Notes under the pieces: generated by a model
What the model was told of the DNA's origin: nothing
The model's database searches: none
What the model saw: only the letters and a program-made list of their open reading frames with translations
Position numbers and translations under genes: made by a program
Part shown: positions 8,501 to 17,542 of the stretch, one piece after another
How positions within the stretch are numbered: position 1 is the first letter of the stretch
How the letters are laid out: every line of letters begins with the position of its first letter
Assembly (NCBI GenBank): GCA_018268105.1
Contig: JAFDXG010000100.1
Coordinates: 1 to 63,392 of the forward strand
Origin: Bacteroidota bacterium
Lineage (GTDB): Bacteria > Bacteroidota > Bacteroidia > Chitinophagales > Chitinophagaceae
Direction of reading: 5' to 3'
DNA: 63,392 nt

Positions 8501-11500
8501 AACCGCAGCAGCAGGAGTGGTAATCGTCCCGGTAGAAGGGCCGGATATTTTGGTCCATCCATAACTTACAATCGAACCCGAAGACGCTGAGGATTTACTA
8601 CCGTCCAATGTGAATGTGTCGTTAGGAAGTTCAATTGTTTGTGCGCTTCCCGCATTAGCAACAGGAGGAAGCGGTGCGGGCAATACAGTAACCGTTACTG
8701 TTGCTGTTGAAGTCGCATTATTATTGTCTGTTATTTTTAGCCGGAACTTATATACACCCTCTGTCAGGTTATTTACATTTGAAGTAGCATTACCAGGGGT
8801 AGCAATATCTCCACCTGACGGACCAGAAATTTTCGTCCAAAGATAAGAATCAATGCTGCCTGCAGGTGCATTAGATGCTGTACCATCAAGAACAAGGCTA
8901 TTTTGCGGCAATGTTATGGATGTATCTTTTCCTGCATTTGCTACGGGCGGAAGTGGTGCAGCGTTCACTGTAATTGTTACAGTAGCAGAAGATGATAATC
9001 CGTTATTATCAACTACAGTCAATTCAAATACATATACCCCTTCTGTCAATCCGGATACATCTGTTTTTGCAATATTGTTATTAGCAATTGTACCAGTGGC
9101 GGGTCCGGATTTCTTAATCCACGTATAAGAAGTAATTGTACCCGATGGAGCTACTGAACCAGTTCCATCCAGCGATATTAAATTTTGAGGAAGTGATATC
9201 GTCTGATCCGCTCCTGCATTGGCAACCGGAGGCAATGGAGCCGGCTTAACAGTAATAGTTACTGAACTTGTGGATGTTGATGCGTTATTATCCGTTACTT
9301 TCAATTCAAAAACATACACACCTTCAGATAAATTGTTTACGGAGGTTATGCTGTTAGTATTATTTTCAATAACTCCATCTGCCGGACCAGAAACTTTAAT
9401 CCACTGATAAGACACGATATTACCTGAAGGAGCAGTAGAAGCAGTACCGTCTAATGTTATTGTATTTTGAGGCAAAGTAATAGTTTGATTGGCACCTGCA
9501 TTGGCTACAGGCGGCAAAGGAGCAGGTTTCACAGTTATGATAACAATATCGGACGCTGTTACAGACTTGTCATCCGTCACTTGAAGTTGAAATTCATACA
9601 CACCTTCTACCAGACCATTAACTGCTGTGGTTGCAGTTGAGGAATTAACAATAGTTCCTGATGAAGGTCCCGAAACTTTAGACCACAGATAACTTACAAT
9701 GGTTCCTGAAGGTGCATTGGAAGTACTGCCATCAAGGGTAATAGTATTAGCCGGCAGAGTAATAGTTTGATCAGCACCGGCATTAGACACCGGTGGCAAA
9801 ACTTCAGGATTAACAGTAATTATTACAACAGCCGTGGCAGTTTTCTCATTGTTATCCTTTACTGTCAATTCAAAATTATACGTTCCTTTTGCCAAACTAT
9901 TAACAGCAGTAATTGCAGAAGTTGTATTGGCAATAATTCCATCAGCGGGACCCGAAAGCTTTTTCCATACATAGCTTACAATATATCCTGAGGGTGCTGA
10001 AGATGCGCTGCCATCAAGTGTAATACTATTTTGCGGAAGGGTTATAGTAATATTTCCACCTGCATTAGCTACCGGTGGCAATAAAGCAGGTTTCACCGTA
10101 ATTGTTACAATACTTGTGGAAGATGCACCATTATTGTCTGTTACTTTAAGCTCAAACTGATACACACCTTCGGCAAGACCATTCACATTTGTTGTTGCCG
10201 CAGATGCATTCACTATTGATCCTGAAGAAGGTCCCGATATCTTTGTCCATTGGTATGACGATATGGATCCTGATGGTGCAGCAGATGCAGTTCCATCTAA
10301 TACGGCAGTATTGACGGGAAGAGTAATGGTTGTATTGGGACCTGCATTAGCCACAGGAGGTAAAGGAGCAGGTTTAACTGTTATAGAAACTGTTGCTAAA
10401 GCAGTATTCCCATTGCTGTCAGTTATTTTTAGTTGAAATACATAAATTCCTTCAACAAGGTTAGTTACATTGGTGCTGACAGCATTGGGGTCGGTAATGA
10501 CACCTGAGGTGGGGCCTGATATTTTTAACCATTCGTAATTGGTAATTGAACCTTCAATTGCTTTTGAACCACTTCCATCTAATGAAATGGTACTAAAAGG
10601 CAATTGTATAGTTTTATCATCACCGGCATTAGCTATCGGTGGAGCAGGTGCTGGTTTTACAATGACAGAAACAATATCCGTTGAAGCAGAACCAAGATTA
10701 TCCTTGACAGTCAATTGAAATTCGTAAACGCCTTCCGTAAGATTAGAAACAGAAGTAACAGCACTGCTATTATTATTAATAATTCCATTTGAAGGACCAG
10801 AAACTTTCACCCATATATACTGCGTAATAGTTCCGGATGGCGCAGTAGATTTTGTTCCATCCAGAGAGACTGAATTTACCGGAAGGCGAATAGTTTGGTC
10901 ATCACCTGCAACAGCTATTGGAGGCACAGGAGCAGCATTCACTGTTACTGATACAGAAGCTGTGGAACTTGCACTATTATTATCTGTAATCTTCAATTGA
11001 AAGACATAAACTCCTTCTGTCAAACCAGTAACAGTAGTTATAGCAGAACCTGCATTGGAAATAACACCTGATGCAGGACCTGATAGTTTAGTCCATTGAT
11101 AACTTGTTATTGAGCCTGAGGGTGCAGTTGACGCACTTCCATTGAGAGTTATGCTGTTAGTCGGCAGTGTTATAGTTTGTGGACTACCGGCATTAGCTAC
11201 TGGTGGTAAAGGAGCGGGTTTAACTGTTATACTCACTACAGCAGTTCCCGTTTTACCATTGTTATCAGTAACTGTTAATTGAAATTGGTAAGTGCCTTCT
11301 GTGAGATTGCTCACAGAGGTAACTGAAGCGGATGGAGAACTTATTGTTCCCGAAGATGGTCCGGAAATTTTTGTCCATAAATAATTTGTAATAGTACCCG
11401 AAGGCGCAGTAGATGCAGTACCATTCAGTGTAATGCTGTTTGTTGGTAGTGTTATAGTTTGAGATGATCCGGCATTCGCTATGGGAGGTGAGGGGGATGC

Positions 11501-12346
11501 TGATCCTCTTTTATATTTGAGCATCCATTCATATACATTCAACCCATCTTCTTTATAGTTAGGGTCATAGGTTTGAGTCCATGCATCATGTCCTACTGCG
11601 GGGAAAACGGTAAGCTTGGCCGGAGGAGTAGGATTGTACTCATTTATAAATTTCGCCAATGCAACCGATTTGAAGGTATAAGCCAGGTTGTCAACAGAAT
11701 TTGTAGTGATCCATGTTGGCAGGTTAGCCGTAGCTACATTTTTTGCATACCCATGAGGGTCGGGAGTACCAGCGTTTTTAACAGTATCTATTCCGGGGCA
11801 AACCAATAACAATGCGGCAAGTTTCTTTGCATAGTCTTCAGTAGCCGCAGCATAGTTCCAACTCATGTAGCCACCAAGGCTTAAGCCCGTAAGATAAATT
11901 CTTTGTTCATCTACTCTATAGTGTGATAGTACATAACTTAAAAATGGTGCTATAGTAACTATTGGATAGTCTCCATATTTACATTGCGGGCTCATTACAA
12001 GAAATGAAAAGTCTTCGCCATCCACAGTAAACTTAGATGGAAATTTTCCCTGGGAAATTAATTTAGGAATACCGTTAGCCGCAACCCTTGTTATCTGTGT
12101 AGTACCATTGCCCACTTCACCTGCGCCATGCATAAAAATTATTAATGGGAATTTCTTTGTTGGCGCTGAATCGTAGTTTACTGGTAATGATTCATAATAA
12201 CCTCCAATGTTAGTGCCAATATTAACAGCAACGGCCTTCTGTGTTTGTACCTGAGCAAAAGACATGCAGCTTAACAGTAAACTTCCAATAAACAACAAAA
12301 AATACTTTAATCTGCAAGCAATACGGATTAAGTCTGTTCTTTTCAT
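5576..12346 (-). CDS. Giant secreted esterase with 20 PKD-type repeats and T9SS sorting domain
   Basis: A 2256-residue exported protein. A signal peptide (about 1-32) ends in SFAQ. Residues 33-280 are an alpha/beta hydrolase of the PHB-depolymerase/feruloyl-esterase (CE1-like) type, with nucleophile Ser near 156 in GLSLGGY, His near 253 in VGHDAW and an oxyanion HG motif in FMHGAGEVG. From about 286 there are 20 tandem repeats of about 94 residues. Each starts PPVANAGxxxTITLP and runs through LDGSxS, YxWxKxSGP, LxEGxYxFxLxVTD to a ITVxP end, the K319/PKD beta-sandwich pattern. The last roughly 80 residues (YPNPT...) are a type A type IX secretion sorting domain. The enzyme is thus displayed or released at the surface on a long stalk. 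The substrate is probably an esterified polysaccharide, by family only. Confidence 0.85.
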   Translation of the reverse strand: MKRTDLIRIACRLKYFLLFIGSLLLSCMSFAQVQTQKAVAVNIGTNIGGYYESLPVNYDSAPTKKFPLIIFMHGAGEVGNGTTQITRVAANGIPKLISQGKFPSKFTVDGEDFSFLVMSPQCKYGDYPIVTIAPFLSYVLSHYRVDEQRIYLTGLSLGGYMSWNYAAATEDYAKKLAALLLVCPGIDTVKNAGTPDPHGYAKNVATANLPTWITTNSVDNLAYTFKSVALAKFINEYNPTPPAKLTVFPAVGHDAWTQTYDPNYKEDGLNVYEWMLKYKRGSASPSPPIANAGSSQTITLPTNSITLNGTASTAPSGTITNYLWTKISGPSSGTISSPSASVTSVSNLTEGTYQFQLTVTDNNGKTGTAVVSITVKPAPLPPVANAGSPQTITLPTNSITLNGSASTAPSGSITSYQWTKLSGPASGVISNAGSAITTVTGLTEGVYVFQLKITDNNSASSTASVSVTVNAAPVPPIAVAGDDQTIRLPVNSVSLDGTKSTAPSGTITQYIWVKVSGPSNGIINNNSSAVTSVSNLTEGVYEFQLTVKDNLGSASTDIVSVIVKPAPAPPIANAGDDKTIQLPFSTISLDGSGSKAIEGSITNYEWLKISGPTSGVITDPNAVSTNVTNLVEGIYVFQLKITDSNGNTALATVSITVKPAPLPPVANAGPNTTITLPVNTAVLDGTASAAPSGSISSYQWTKISGPSSGSIVNASAATTNVNGLAEGVYQFELKVTDNNGASSTSIVTITVKPALLPPVANAGGNITITLPQNSITLDGSASSAPSGYIVSYVWKKLSGPADGIIANTTSAITAVNSLAKGTYNFELTVKDNNEKTATAVVIITVNPEVLPPVSNAGADQTITLPANTITLDGSTSNAPSGTIVSYLWSKVSGPSSGTIVNSSTATTAVNGLVEGVYEFQLQVTDDKSVTASDIVIITVKPAPLPPVANAGANQTITLPQNTITLDGTASTAPSGNIVSYQWIKVSGPADGVIENNTNSITSVNNLSEGVYVFELKVTDNNASTSTSSVTITVKPAPLPPVANAGADQTISLPQNLISLDGTGSVAPSGTITSYTWIKKSGPATGTIANNNIAKTDVSGLTEGVYVFELTVVDNNGLSSSATVTITVNAAPLPPVANAGKDTSITLPQNSLVLDGTASNAPAGSIDSYLWTKISGPSGGDIATPGNATSNVNNLTEGVYKFRLKITDNNNATSTATVTVTVLPAPLPPVANAGSAQTIELPNDTFTLDGSKSSASSGSIVSYGWTKISGPSTGTITTPAAAVTTVAGVAEGVYQFELKITDSNGLTSTATVTITVNPAPLPPVANAGSAQTIQLPVNSIVLDGTKSTASSGSIVSYEWSKISGPSGAAIVDISAGTTTVNNLIEGVYTFELKVTDNKGKSATATVSVTVKAAPVPPVAIAGSDKTITLPQNNVTLDGSLSTGNIISYSWVKVSGPSEGNITDSSKAKATAINLIEGVYKYQLEVKDNNGLTATATVTVIVKPALLPPVANAGNDIVITLPVSSVTLDGSASIAPSGTIVAFEWTKVSGPAPGVINTPSVAATIVNGLNEGLYLFELKITDNNGAISRDTVNINVKAALLPPVADAGGDKTITLPQDSATLDGTLSAAPSGTISSYTWTKVSGPGAGSISNPASASTTVTGLLQGVYKFQLKVTDDHGMSATDIITITVNPALLPPVANAGNAQTIVLPLNTVVLDGSKSTASSGTIVSYSWSKISGPSGDSINDAAKATTQLSGLSEGTYIYELIVTDSNGANATATVTIIVKASPPPPVADAGNAQTIVLPIDSATLDGSKSTAPAGSIVSFEWSIVSGPQGATISDTAAKVTVIHGLTEGSYQVQLKVTDNLGKTTTASVSITVKAAPVPPVADAGTAQTITLPDSVVQLDATKSIAPAGQIKSYLWTKISGPSSGVITNSGAALTYAEGLVAGVYQFQVKVTDDNGKSSTAIVTITVNPAPAKPPVANAGEDFTIQLPVTAVQLDGSKSYAREGSIKSYHWVLLGGTTPLNILNATTATPSILSIEPGMYVFRLFVTDTYGSRDSADIAVKVLAENIAPQPPHVNILGDTTVTLPQTELALDGSSSFSESGIITRYEWSIVSGPSGAIFDNSSSAITKLTSLTEGEYKIKLKVTDSNGGLGETTISVVVNNAGGRQDLSTMANIYPNPTRSLVNIQLKNIKQKGRTMLDLYDVNGKRVLHKEIIKDDVYFNQQIDLSGLNKGVYFLEIIIDYQYRIAHRIVKL
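5850..11492 (-). repeat. 20 tandem repeats of about 282 bp coding PKD-type domains
   Basis: The DNA repeats with a period near 282 bp inside the giant esterase gene. Recurring blocks are the complement of the LPPVANAG coding segment and of the SGPSSG and EGVYQFxLKVTDNNG segments. Copies have drifted at synonymous and loop positions, but the frame is kept throughout. The open reading frames on the opposite strand are by-products of this periodic sequence. Confidence 0.9.
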
Positions 12347-12811
12347 AGTTTTTCGGGGATTGGATTATTTTTTTCGATCACCGTCATTAAATCCGGGATA
12401 TATGGATGTAAACGCAGGTTGAAAAAAAATGTTATTGCCTTTTTTCAAATAAAACAGTACTACGAAATTCAAACCTGATGCCAAAGCGGGCCCGGCAGAT
12501 TAACATTTGTTATAAACTGAAATGTTGTTACAGAAAGCATATCATAAGATAACATCTTAAGAGAAAATGTAAGAGGAGAAAGAATGAAGTAGCACTATTA
12601 TCTTATGAAAACAAATACTTATTTTTTTAATAAAAGAGCATGCAACAAATACCATCAGTTATAAGAATATAAAAAATGATATTAGTGTGCAGCGAAATAT
12701 AAAAACCAGGTACTGCATATCAAAATGCAGAATTAAACTCAAAAATTTAATTTCCGAATTTCAACTATAAAATTTTCATTTCAGCAGAGGTCTGGCGATA
12801 TTTTCAAAATA
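12347..12811 (-). other. Intergenic region upstream of the giant esterase gene
   Basis: These 465 AT-rich bases hold no convincing gene. They lie between the start of the giant esterase gene and the stop of the VCBS protein gene, both on the minus strand. On the minus strand near 12446 there is TTTATTTG, one base off the TAnnTTTG -7 consensus, with a TTTG about 16 bases further upstream. It is only a weak promoter candidate. No clear terminator for the upstream operon was found. Confidence 0.3.
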
Positions 12812-13981
12812 TCATTTCTTTTGTTGCAGAAAAAGATGTACTCCTTTTTTATTACCGGTGAGAATATCCGGCAACCCATCTCCATTGATATCCTGAACAG
12901 TAATATGAAGCCCCGCACCGGAATTGTTATCAATTTCGTGAGGAATCCATGATGGATTTTTGCCTGGCCGGTACTCAAACCAATATAATACTGCGGGTTC
13001 AAAAGCGCCCGGATCCTTACCATTGTGTGCAAAAAAGCGTTTGCCTGTAATGATATCCGGGTTTCCATCGCCATTTATATCTGTTACCAAAAGACCATGG
13101 GTCTGTGAAATTTTTTTATAAATTTCATGATGCACCCAGGTAATATTACCCTCATTATCTCTTTTTTGTTCGTGCCACCAGATACCATAGTTATGTGCAG
13201 ATGCACTAATAATATCATTCAAACCATCTCCATTCAAATCGAGTACAAACATTTCAGAACAATCTTCACTGATATCCGAAGGATGAAACTTCCAGTTGGG
13301 CTGTTTACGATCTGCAGGCGCTTCAAACCAGCCTTGCTTAATTACAATATCTTTTCTACCATCACCATTAATGTCGCCAAAGCCTATGCCATGAGTATAC
13401 TTTTGTGTGGCAAGATCTTCATCTGCACTCACCACAATTTTTTGCCATGCTGTATCCCCTTTCTTTGCAGGTGACTTTAGCCAAATTACTTGTTTTTCAA
13501 CTGCATCATTACCTATAATATCCAGTCGTCCGTCACCATCTACATCTACCATCATTGGAGATTCATTCCCTAATGAAGCATTGATCTGATGCATTTTCCA
13601 ATGCCCCGGTTTATTTTGAGGATTTTCAAACCAGACTACAGGTTGACCCGGATGATCTACACGTATATAATCAATCCACCCATCCTGATTTACATCCATG
13701 GCGAAATTCAAAAAAGAATTGCCATAACTCATGATATCAAATGTATCTTTGCTATTGATTTCATGTCTTTTCCAGGATGGCGCTTCATACCAAAAAGCTC
13801 CGGCAATAATATCTGTTTTGCCATCTTTATTCACATCTCCTGCAGCAGCTCCTTCACTTACATATTGAGATGTGATATTAAATTTCTCAAATGCAGGGAT
13901 ACTACTTCTCCGTTCCAATAACTGTGCATTACAAGCCAAAGCAATTAGAAGTAATTGCAATAATAACAATCGTTTTATCAT
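12812..13981 (-). CDS. Secreted VCBS/FG-GAP repeat protein
   Basis: About 389 residues when started at ATG 13981 (MIKRLLLLQLLLIALACNAQ, a clear signal peptide). Upstream in-frame residues are not signal-like. The mature protein has seven or so copies of the calcium-binding FG-GAP/VCBS motif in the form DVNKDGKTDIIAG, DVNQDGWIDYI, DVDGDGRLDIIG, DINGDGRKDIVI, DLNGDGLNDIIS, DINGDGNPDIITG and DINGDGLPDILTG. These fit a single beta-propeller, with conserved FWYEAP/WFE blades. No catalytic residues are recognised; such propellers often bind polysaccharides or pair with enzymes. It follows the secreted esterase gene after 38 bases, so the two probably form an operon. Confidence 0.8.
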   Translation of the reverse strand: MIKRLLLLQLLLIALACNAQLLERRSSIPAFEKFNITSQYVSEGAAAGDVNKDGKTDIIAGAFWYEAPSWKRHEINSKDTFDIMSYGNSFLNFAMDVNQDGWIDYIRVDHPGQPVVWFENPQNKPGHWKMHQINASLGNESPMMVDVDGDGRLDIIGNDAVEKQVIWLKSPAKKGDTAWQKIVVSADEDLATQKYTHGIGFGDINGDGRKDIVIKQGWFEAPADRKQPNWKFHPSDISEDCSEMFVLDLNGDGLNDIISASAHNYGIWWHEQKRDNEGNITWVHHEIYKKISQTHGLLVTDINGDGNPDIITGKRFFAHNGKDPGAFEPAVLYWFEYRPGKNPSWIPHEIDNNSGAGLHITVQDINGDGLPDILTGNKKGVHLFLQQKK

Positions 13982-14019
13982 ATCATTCTTTTTTAAGTTC
14001 GTATCTGATCGTATAACTG

Positions 14020-14916
14020 TTATTGAATAATACCACCGGACTTCATCCATTTCATACATAAGCTCATCCATTCGTCTTTAGGTATATGCAATACAAATCC
14101 GTGGTCCCCTTTTGGATAAATATGTATTTCTGCAGGTACTCTGTGGTGTCTTAAAGCTTCATAAAACGAAATGCTATTGTCCACATCTACCACTTTATCA
14201 TCTCCGGCATGTATGAGAAAAGCAGGTGGTGTATCATCAGTCACCTGTAGCTCATTTGAAAATAATTTTATTTTTTCGGATCCGGGATTTTCACCTAAAA
14301 GATTTTTTCTGGATCCAGTATGTCCAAGGCTATCTGTCATGCTGATTACGGGATAAACCAAAATCATAAAATCAGGACGTAAGTTATCTTTCTGATGATT
14401 ATCAGCCACCGGCATATTAAAATGGGTGCCTGTTGTGGCTGCCAAATGCCCCCCCGCAGAAAATCCCATGATTCCGATTTTATCGGGGTTGATATGCCAT
14501 TCTTCAGCATGATGCCGCACAAGCCGGATTGCTTGCTGTGCATCCTGCAAGGGTCCGGTACTTTTATCCTTCATTATTTTACTATCAGGCAAGCGATATT
14601 TAAGAACAAATGCCGCTACCCCTTTTTCGGCAAAATACCGGGCAATTTCGTGTCCCTCTTTTTCAATAACCAAAACTCCATAGCCTCCACCCGGGCAAAT
14701 AATTACTGCTGCACCGTTGGCTTTCTCTTTTGGCGGGAGATATATACTTACCGAAGGAGTGAATACCCTGAAAGCAAGCCCTCTTACGGAATCAATATAT
14801 TCTTCATTAGATGCCGGAACCGATCCGGGAATAGTTTTTGAATACAATGGCATTACCTGCTGCGAAAAAGAAAAAACCGTAATATGGCTTAGAACAATAA
14901 CAACAAATAATTTCAT
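14020..14916 (-). CDS. Secreted alpha/beta hydrolase, BD-FAE/acetyl-esterase-like
   Basis: A 298-residue protein with a signal peptide (MKLFVVIVLSHITVFSFSQQ). The oxyanion segment is ICPGGGYG. The nucleophile Ser lies in GFSAGGHLA, the catalytic Asp in HAGDDKVVDVDNS and the His in GDHGFVLH. This is the usual layout of the bifunctional acetylxylan/feruloyl esterase and related esterase/lipase families found in Bacteroidota polysaccharide loci. It is the first gene of a two-gene unit with the VCBS protein. Substrate specificity cannot be read from the sequence. The neighbouring giant esterase suggests work on acylated plant or microbial polysaccharide, which is inference. Confidence 0.85.
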   Translation of the reverse strand: MKLFVVIVLSHITVFSFSQQVMPLYSKTIPGSVPASNEEYIDSVRGLAFRVFTPSVSIYLPPKEKANGAAVIICPGGGYGVLVIEKEGHEIARYFAEKGVAAFVLKYRLPDSKIMKDKSTGPLQDAQQAIRLVRHHAEEWHINPDKIGIMGFSAGGHLAATTGTHFNMPVADNHQKDNLRPDFMILVYPVISMTDSLGHTGSRKNLLGENPGSEKIKLFSNELQVTDDTPPAFLIHAGDDKVVDVDNSISFYEALRHHRVPAEIHIYPKGDHGFVLHIPKDEWMSLCMKWMKSGGIIQ

Positions 14917-15113
14917 GAATATAGTTAAATGGTTTCTGTCTCAAATTAATATAAATTCTGGTTTAGCCAACCTGCACTTACCTGCTCTAATAAAAACTTG
15001 GAATCTATTTCATTTCTTTCTCGTTCAATGCAGCGAATGTGAGTAACTTATTATCTTCTTTTTTAACAGAACGTATAATAATTAGCAAGGGTTAATACGT
15101 TAATATTGACATT

Positions 15114-16022
15114 ATGGGAGAAAACGGAAATACAAATTTTTTTACGAAGCATATTGTTTTAAATACAATAGGGCTTCTTACCATTCTTCCTTTAGCTCCT
15201 CTTATCAATCGCTTCATCCCACCGATAATTATTGGCTACTGGAATATAGATCTTTTGGTATCCATTATTATCGCATTTCTTGTAGTAAGATTATTGCTAT
15301 GGCTATTTCGTCCTCTTGTCATCCCTGCATTTATTCTGGTTGCAGCAGTAATTGTATATAATACCTTCTCTGATGGATATAACCTTCGCAATATGCTGAT
15401 GGATTATAAGAATCTTGTGGAAAAAAGCTGGGATGTAAGGGATAATAAAGAAAAAAACTTATACCTTATAAAGCCTGATTTGTTCGACACAGGTGTAGAA
15501 AAAGCAGTCAAAGGGTTGAAATCAAAAATAAATCCAAAAGATTCCATCGTAAGAAACTTTTCGGTAAAACATTCCATTGAATATTTTGACGACTACCATC
15601 CCAAATATGGACCAACAGTACGGTACCTGTCGTTGTTCAAATATATCAACAACAACTTTAAATACGTAGACGATCCTAATCGTGATGAGTATTTTGCCAG
15701 TCCCAGAGAAACCATTCAGGATGGGTTAGGCGGCGACTGCGACGATCACACTATCCTTATGATTTCCTGCATGAAAGCGATAGGCGCCAAGTGCAGGATG
15801 GTACTGACAGTAAACCATGTTTACCCGGAACTGTATTGTGGTGATAAAAAATCCTTTACTCTATTTCAGGAAGCTATTACTCATCTTTTTTCCACTGAAA
15901 ATTTTACGGGATTATATTACAGAGAAGAAAATGGCGATTATTGGATAAACCTTGACTATACCGCCAGGCATCCTGGTGGTCCATATGTAGATAATAAAGC
16001 TTATGCAGTGGTGGAATTTTAA
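15114..16022 (+). CDS. Membrane-anchored transglutaminase-like protein
   Basis: 302 residues. The first 100 or so hold three or four hydrophobic segments. A transglutaminase-like cysteine-peptidase core follows: catalytic Cys in GGDCDDHTILMISCMKAIGA, His in TVNHVYPELY and Asp in YWINLDYTA. This places it in the transglut_core superfamily, whose bacterial members are often peptidases or cross-linking enzymes of unknown substrate. The start is ATG 15114. It is transcribed convergently with the cupin_8 gene, with only 12 bases between the stops and no terminator visible. Confidence 0.75.
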   Translation: MGENGNTNFFTKHIVLNTIGLLTILPLAPLINRFIPPIIIGYWNIDLLVSIIIAFLVVRLLLWLFRPLVIPAFILVAAVIVYNTFSDGYNLRNMLMDYKNLVEKSWDVRDNKEKNLYLIKPDLFDTGVEKAVKGLKSKINPKDSIVRNFSVKHSIEYFDDYHPKYGPTVRYLSLFKYINNNFKYVDDPNRDEYFASPRETIQDGLGGDCDDHTILMISCMKAIGAKCRMVLTVNHVYPELYCGDKKSFTLFQEAITHLFSTENFTGLYYREENGDYWINLDYTARHPGGPYVDNKAYAVVEF

Positions 16023-16034
16023 GTCGTCGAAATA

Positions 16035-16916
16035 TTATCTTTCCAGTAAATGATCCTTCCTTTCTATTTTACGGATGGCTTTATCTGCCCTGGTATATGC
16101 CTCTTTTACTTTATAATTATACCATTTCTCCTTTAAAATCTTTCTCATAGCATTATCAAAATTTCTCGTAAACACCAGATTGCTAAACCCTACCACGCGA
16201 TCACGGGCAGAAGAAAGCGCCCTAACACTCACCGAATAACCACCAGTGAGGTACTGAATATAATGCCAGTACCCGGATGGCATAAACAAAGTCTCCCCAA
16301 ATTTTATCGTACATTCCCAGCCATTGGCATATTGCAAAGCAGGAAATTTTTCAAAATCAAGATTCCTCATATCTCCTATACCATGGAAATTATATGGTAG
16401 TTTATATAATAGATTTGAGCTTTGGTTGGGAAATAAAGTAACTTTTTTTTCCCCATGAAACTGGGTAAGAAAAACATGGGACATGTCAATATCAAAATGA
16501 TTCCTGGTGCTTGACCCGCCGCCGCCAAAAAACATAAGCGGCAGCCAGGTAAGGATATTGTCGGCTATTTTGTTGAATATTAATTGCTTTCTTATTTCCG
16601 GTTTTTCAATCAATAAATTGAACAGAAAAAGCCTTGATTCAGTGGGCTGGCTCTGTATGAGATCCAGGTATTCCCCAAATTTCATTTTAGCGATGGGTGC
16701 ACTTTTAACCATGTCCGGGTGAGCATTCTCACTGCCATGTACAGGAACTACAAGATCGCCGGCGACCTCTTTGAAATAATCGTAATTCCATATATCGAGC
16801 GCAGGACTGTCTTTGACAAAATCTTTTAAGATAACCGGAGTTTTGGTCTTTATAAATCGTTCAGTAAACTCCTGTTTGGTTAATCCTTCAACTTTTAAGA
16901 CGGGTTGCAGTTTCAT
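16035..16916 (-). CDS. Cupin_8 / JmjC-like Fe(II)- and 2-oxoglutarate-dependent oxygenase
   Basis: 293 residues. The fold signature is clear: an N-terminal FIKTKTPVILKDFVKD segment and W-N-Y-D-Y-F. The metal-binding H-x-D follows in TRNHFDIDMSHVFL, then the FHGEKKVTLFPN strand, and the distal His in LFMPSGYWHYIQYL. Proteins of this type hydroxylate proteins or small molecules, but the target here is unknown. The enzyme is cytoplasmic, with no signal peptide. The start is ATG 16916, followed by LQPVLKVEGLTKQEF. Confidence 0.8.
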   Translation of the reverse strand: MKLQPVLKVEGLTKQEFTERFIKTKTPVILKDFVKDSPALDIWNYDYFKEVAGDLVVPVHGSENAHPDMVKSAPIAKMKFGEYLDLIQSQPTESRLFLFNLLIEKPEIRKQLIFNKIADNILTWLPLMFFGGGGSSTRNHFDIDMSHVFLTQFHGEKKVTLFPNQSSNLLYKLPYNFHGIGDMRNLDFEKFPALQYANGWECTIKFGETLFMPSGYWHYIQYLTGGYSVSVRALSSARDRVVGFSNLVFTRNFDNAMRKILKEKWYNYKVKEAYTRADKAIRKIERKDHLLER

Positions 16917-17163
16917 ACCTATATATCAAGTTTAGAACACAAAAGGCAAACAATGATAAAGATTATTTTTGAAACATTACCGGCAAAGCCCATAGAATTT
17001 ACAAATACCCGTATGCTATACGTAATATTGCTTTGTAAATTAGGGAAACTACAAAAAAAATCCAAGCATAAATAGAACAATTTGCCAGGAGAAAAATTAA
17101 ATAAATATTTATTACATTCATAGCAATTCACCCTACCTATTCTGAATAAAATTCCGTTTTCAT

Positions 17164-17193
17164 TTTGCAATTTCTCACCAAAGATTAACTTTG
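17164..17193 (+). promoter_or_regulatory. clpS promoter
   Basis: TTTG (17164-17167), 18 bases, then TAACTTTG (17186-17193). This is an exact match to the Bacteroidota housekeeping promoter TTTG-N17-23-TAnnTTTG. Transcription should start near 17200, about a dozen bases ahead of the clpS ATG. Confidence 0.75.
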
Positions 17194-17211
17194 AAATGAA
17201 AATAAATTACT

Positions 17212-17502
17212 ATGCCCCCGGAGCAAACTCTGACTGATCATGATATTGACAGCCTGGTAACAATTTCCCAACCGTTTCAACTCATAGTATGGAACGATGA
17301 GGTAAACACATTTGAATGGGTAATCGAGACTCTCGAAGAAGTTTGCGGTCATACACACGAGCAGGCGGAACAATGTGCCTATATTATCCATTTCAAAGGC
17401 AAATATGCTGTTAAACAGGGAGAATATGAAGAACTTAAGCCTAAGTGCGATGCAATTACAGAAAGAGGTATTGGAGCTACTATTGAAGCAATGGCAGAAT
17501 GA
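17212..17502 (+). CDS. clpS: ATP-dependent Clp protease adaptor ClpS
   Basis: 96 residues with the ClpS core: LIVWNDEVNTFEWVIETLEEVCGHTHEQAEQCAYIIHFKGKYAVKQG. The N-degron pocket residues of the family (the ND-x-x-N-T-F segment and the H-F-x-G-K segment) are present. ClpS binds the ClpA/ClpC N-domain and hands N-end-rule substrates to ClpAP/ClpCP in the cytoplasm. It is followed after 40 bases by priA in the same direction. A matching promoter lies just upstream. Confidence 0.93.
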   Translation: MPPEQTLTDHDIDSLVTISQPFQLIVWNDEVNTFEWVIETLEEVCGHTHEQAEQCAYIIHFKGKYAVKQGEYEELKPKCDAITERGIGATIEAMAE

Positions 17503-17542
17503 CCATGAGTAAGTAGTACTATTCCCTCTTTATCTTTACGCC

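Noticed and set aside
7680..9407. Plus-strand open frames with repeated ATGGxGAxxTVTVTVAV-like products
   Set aside because: They are the opposite strand of the PKD repeats, similar to each other only because the repeats are, and have no starts or context of their own.
5850..11492. Regular repeats about 282 bp apart, at first sight like a repeat array
   Set aside because: The period is far too long for CRISPR, there are no unique spacers, and the frame is open throughout with PKD-type protein motifs. It is protein-coding.
12781..13074. Minus-strand frame of 97 residues overlapping the VCBS gene
   Set aside because: It lies in another frame of a clear VCBS-coding sequence and has no recognisable motif.
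14395..14841. Plus-strand frame of 148 residues within the secreted esterase gene
   Set aside because: It is antisense to an unmistakable alpha/beta hydrolase and shows no family features.
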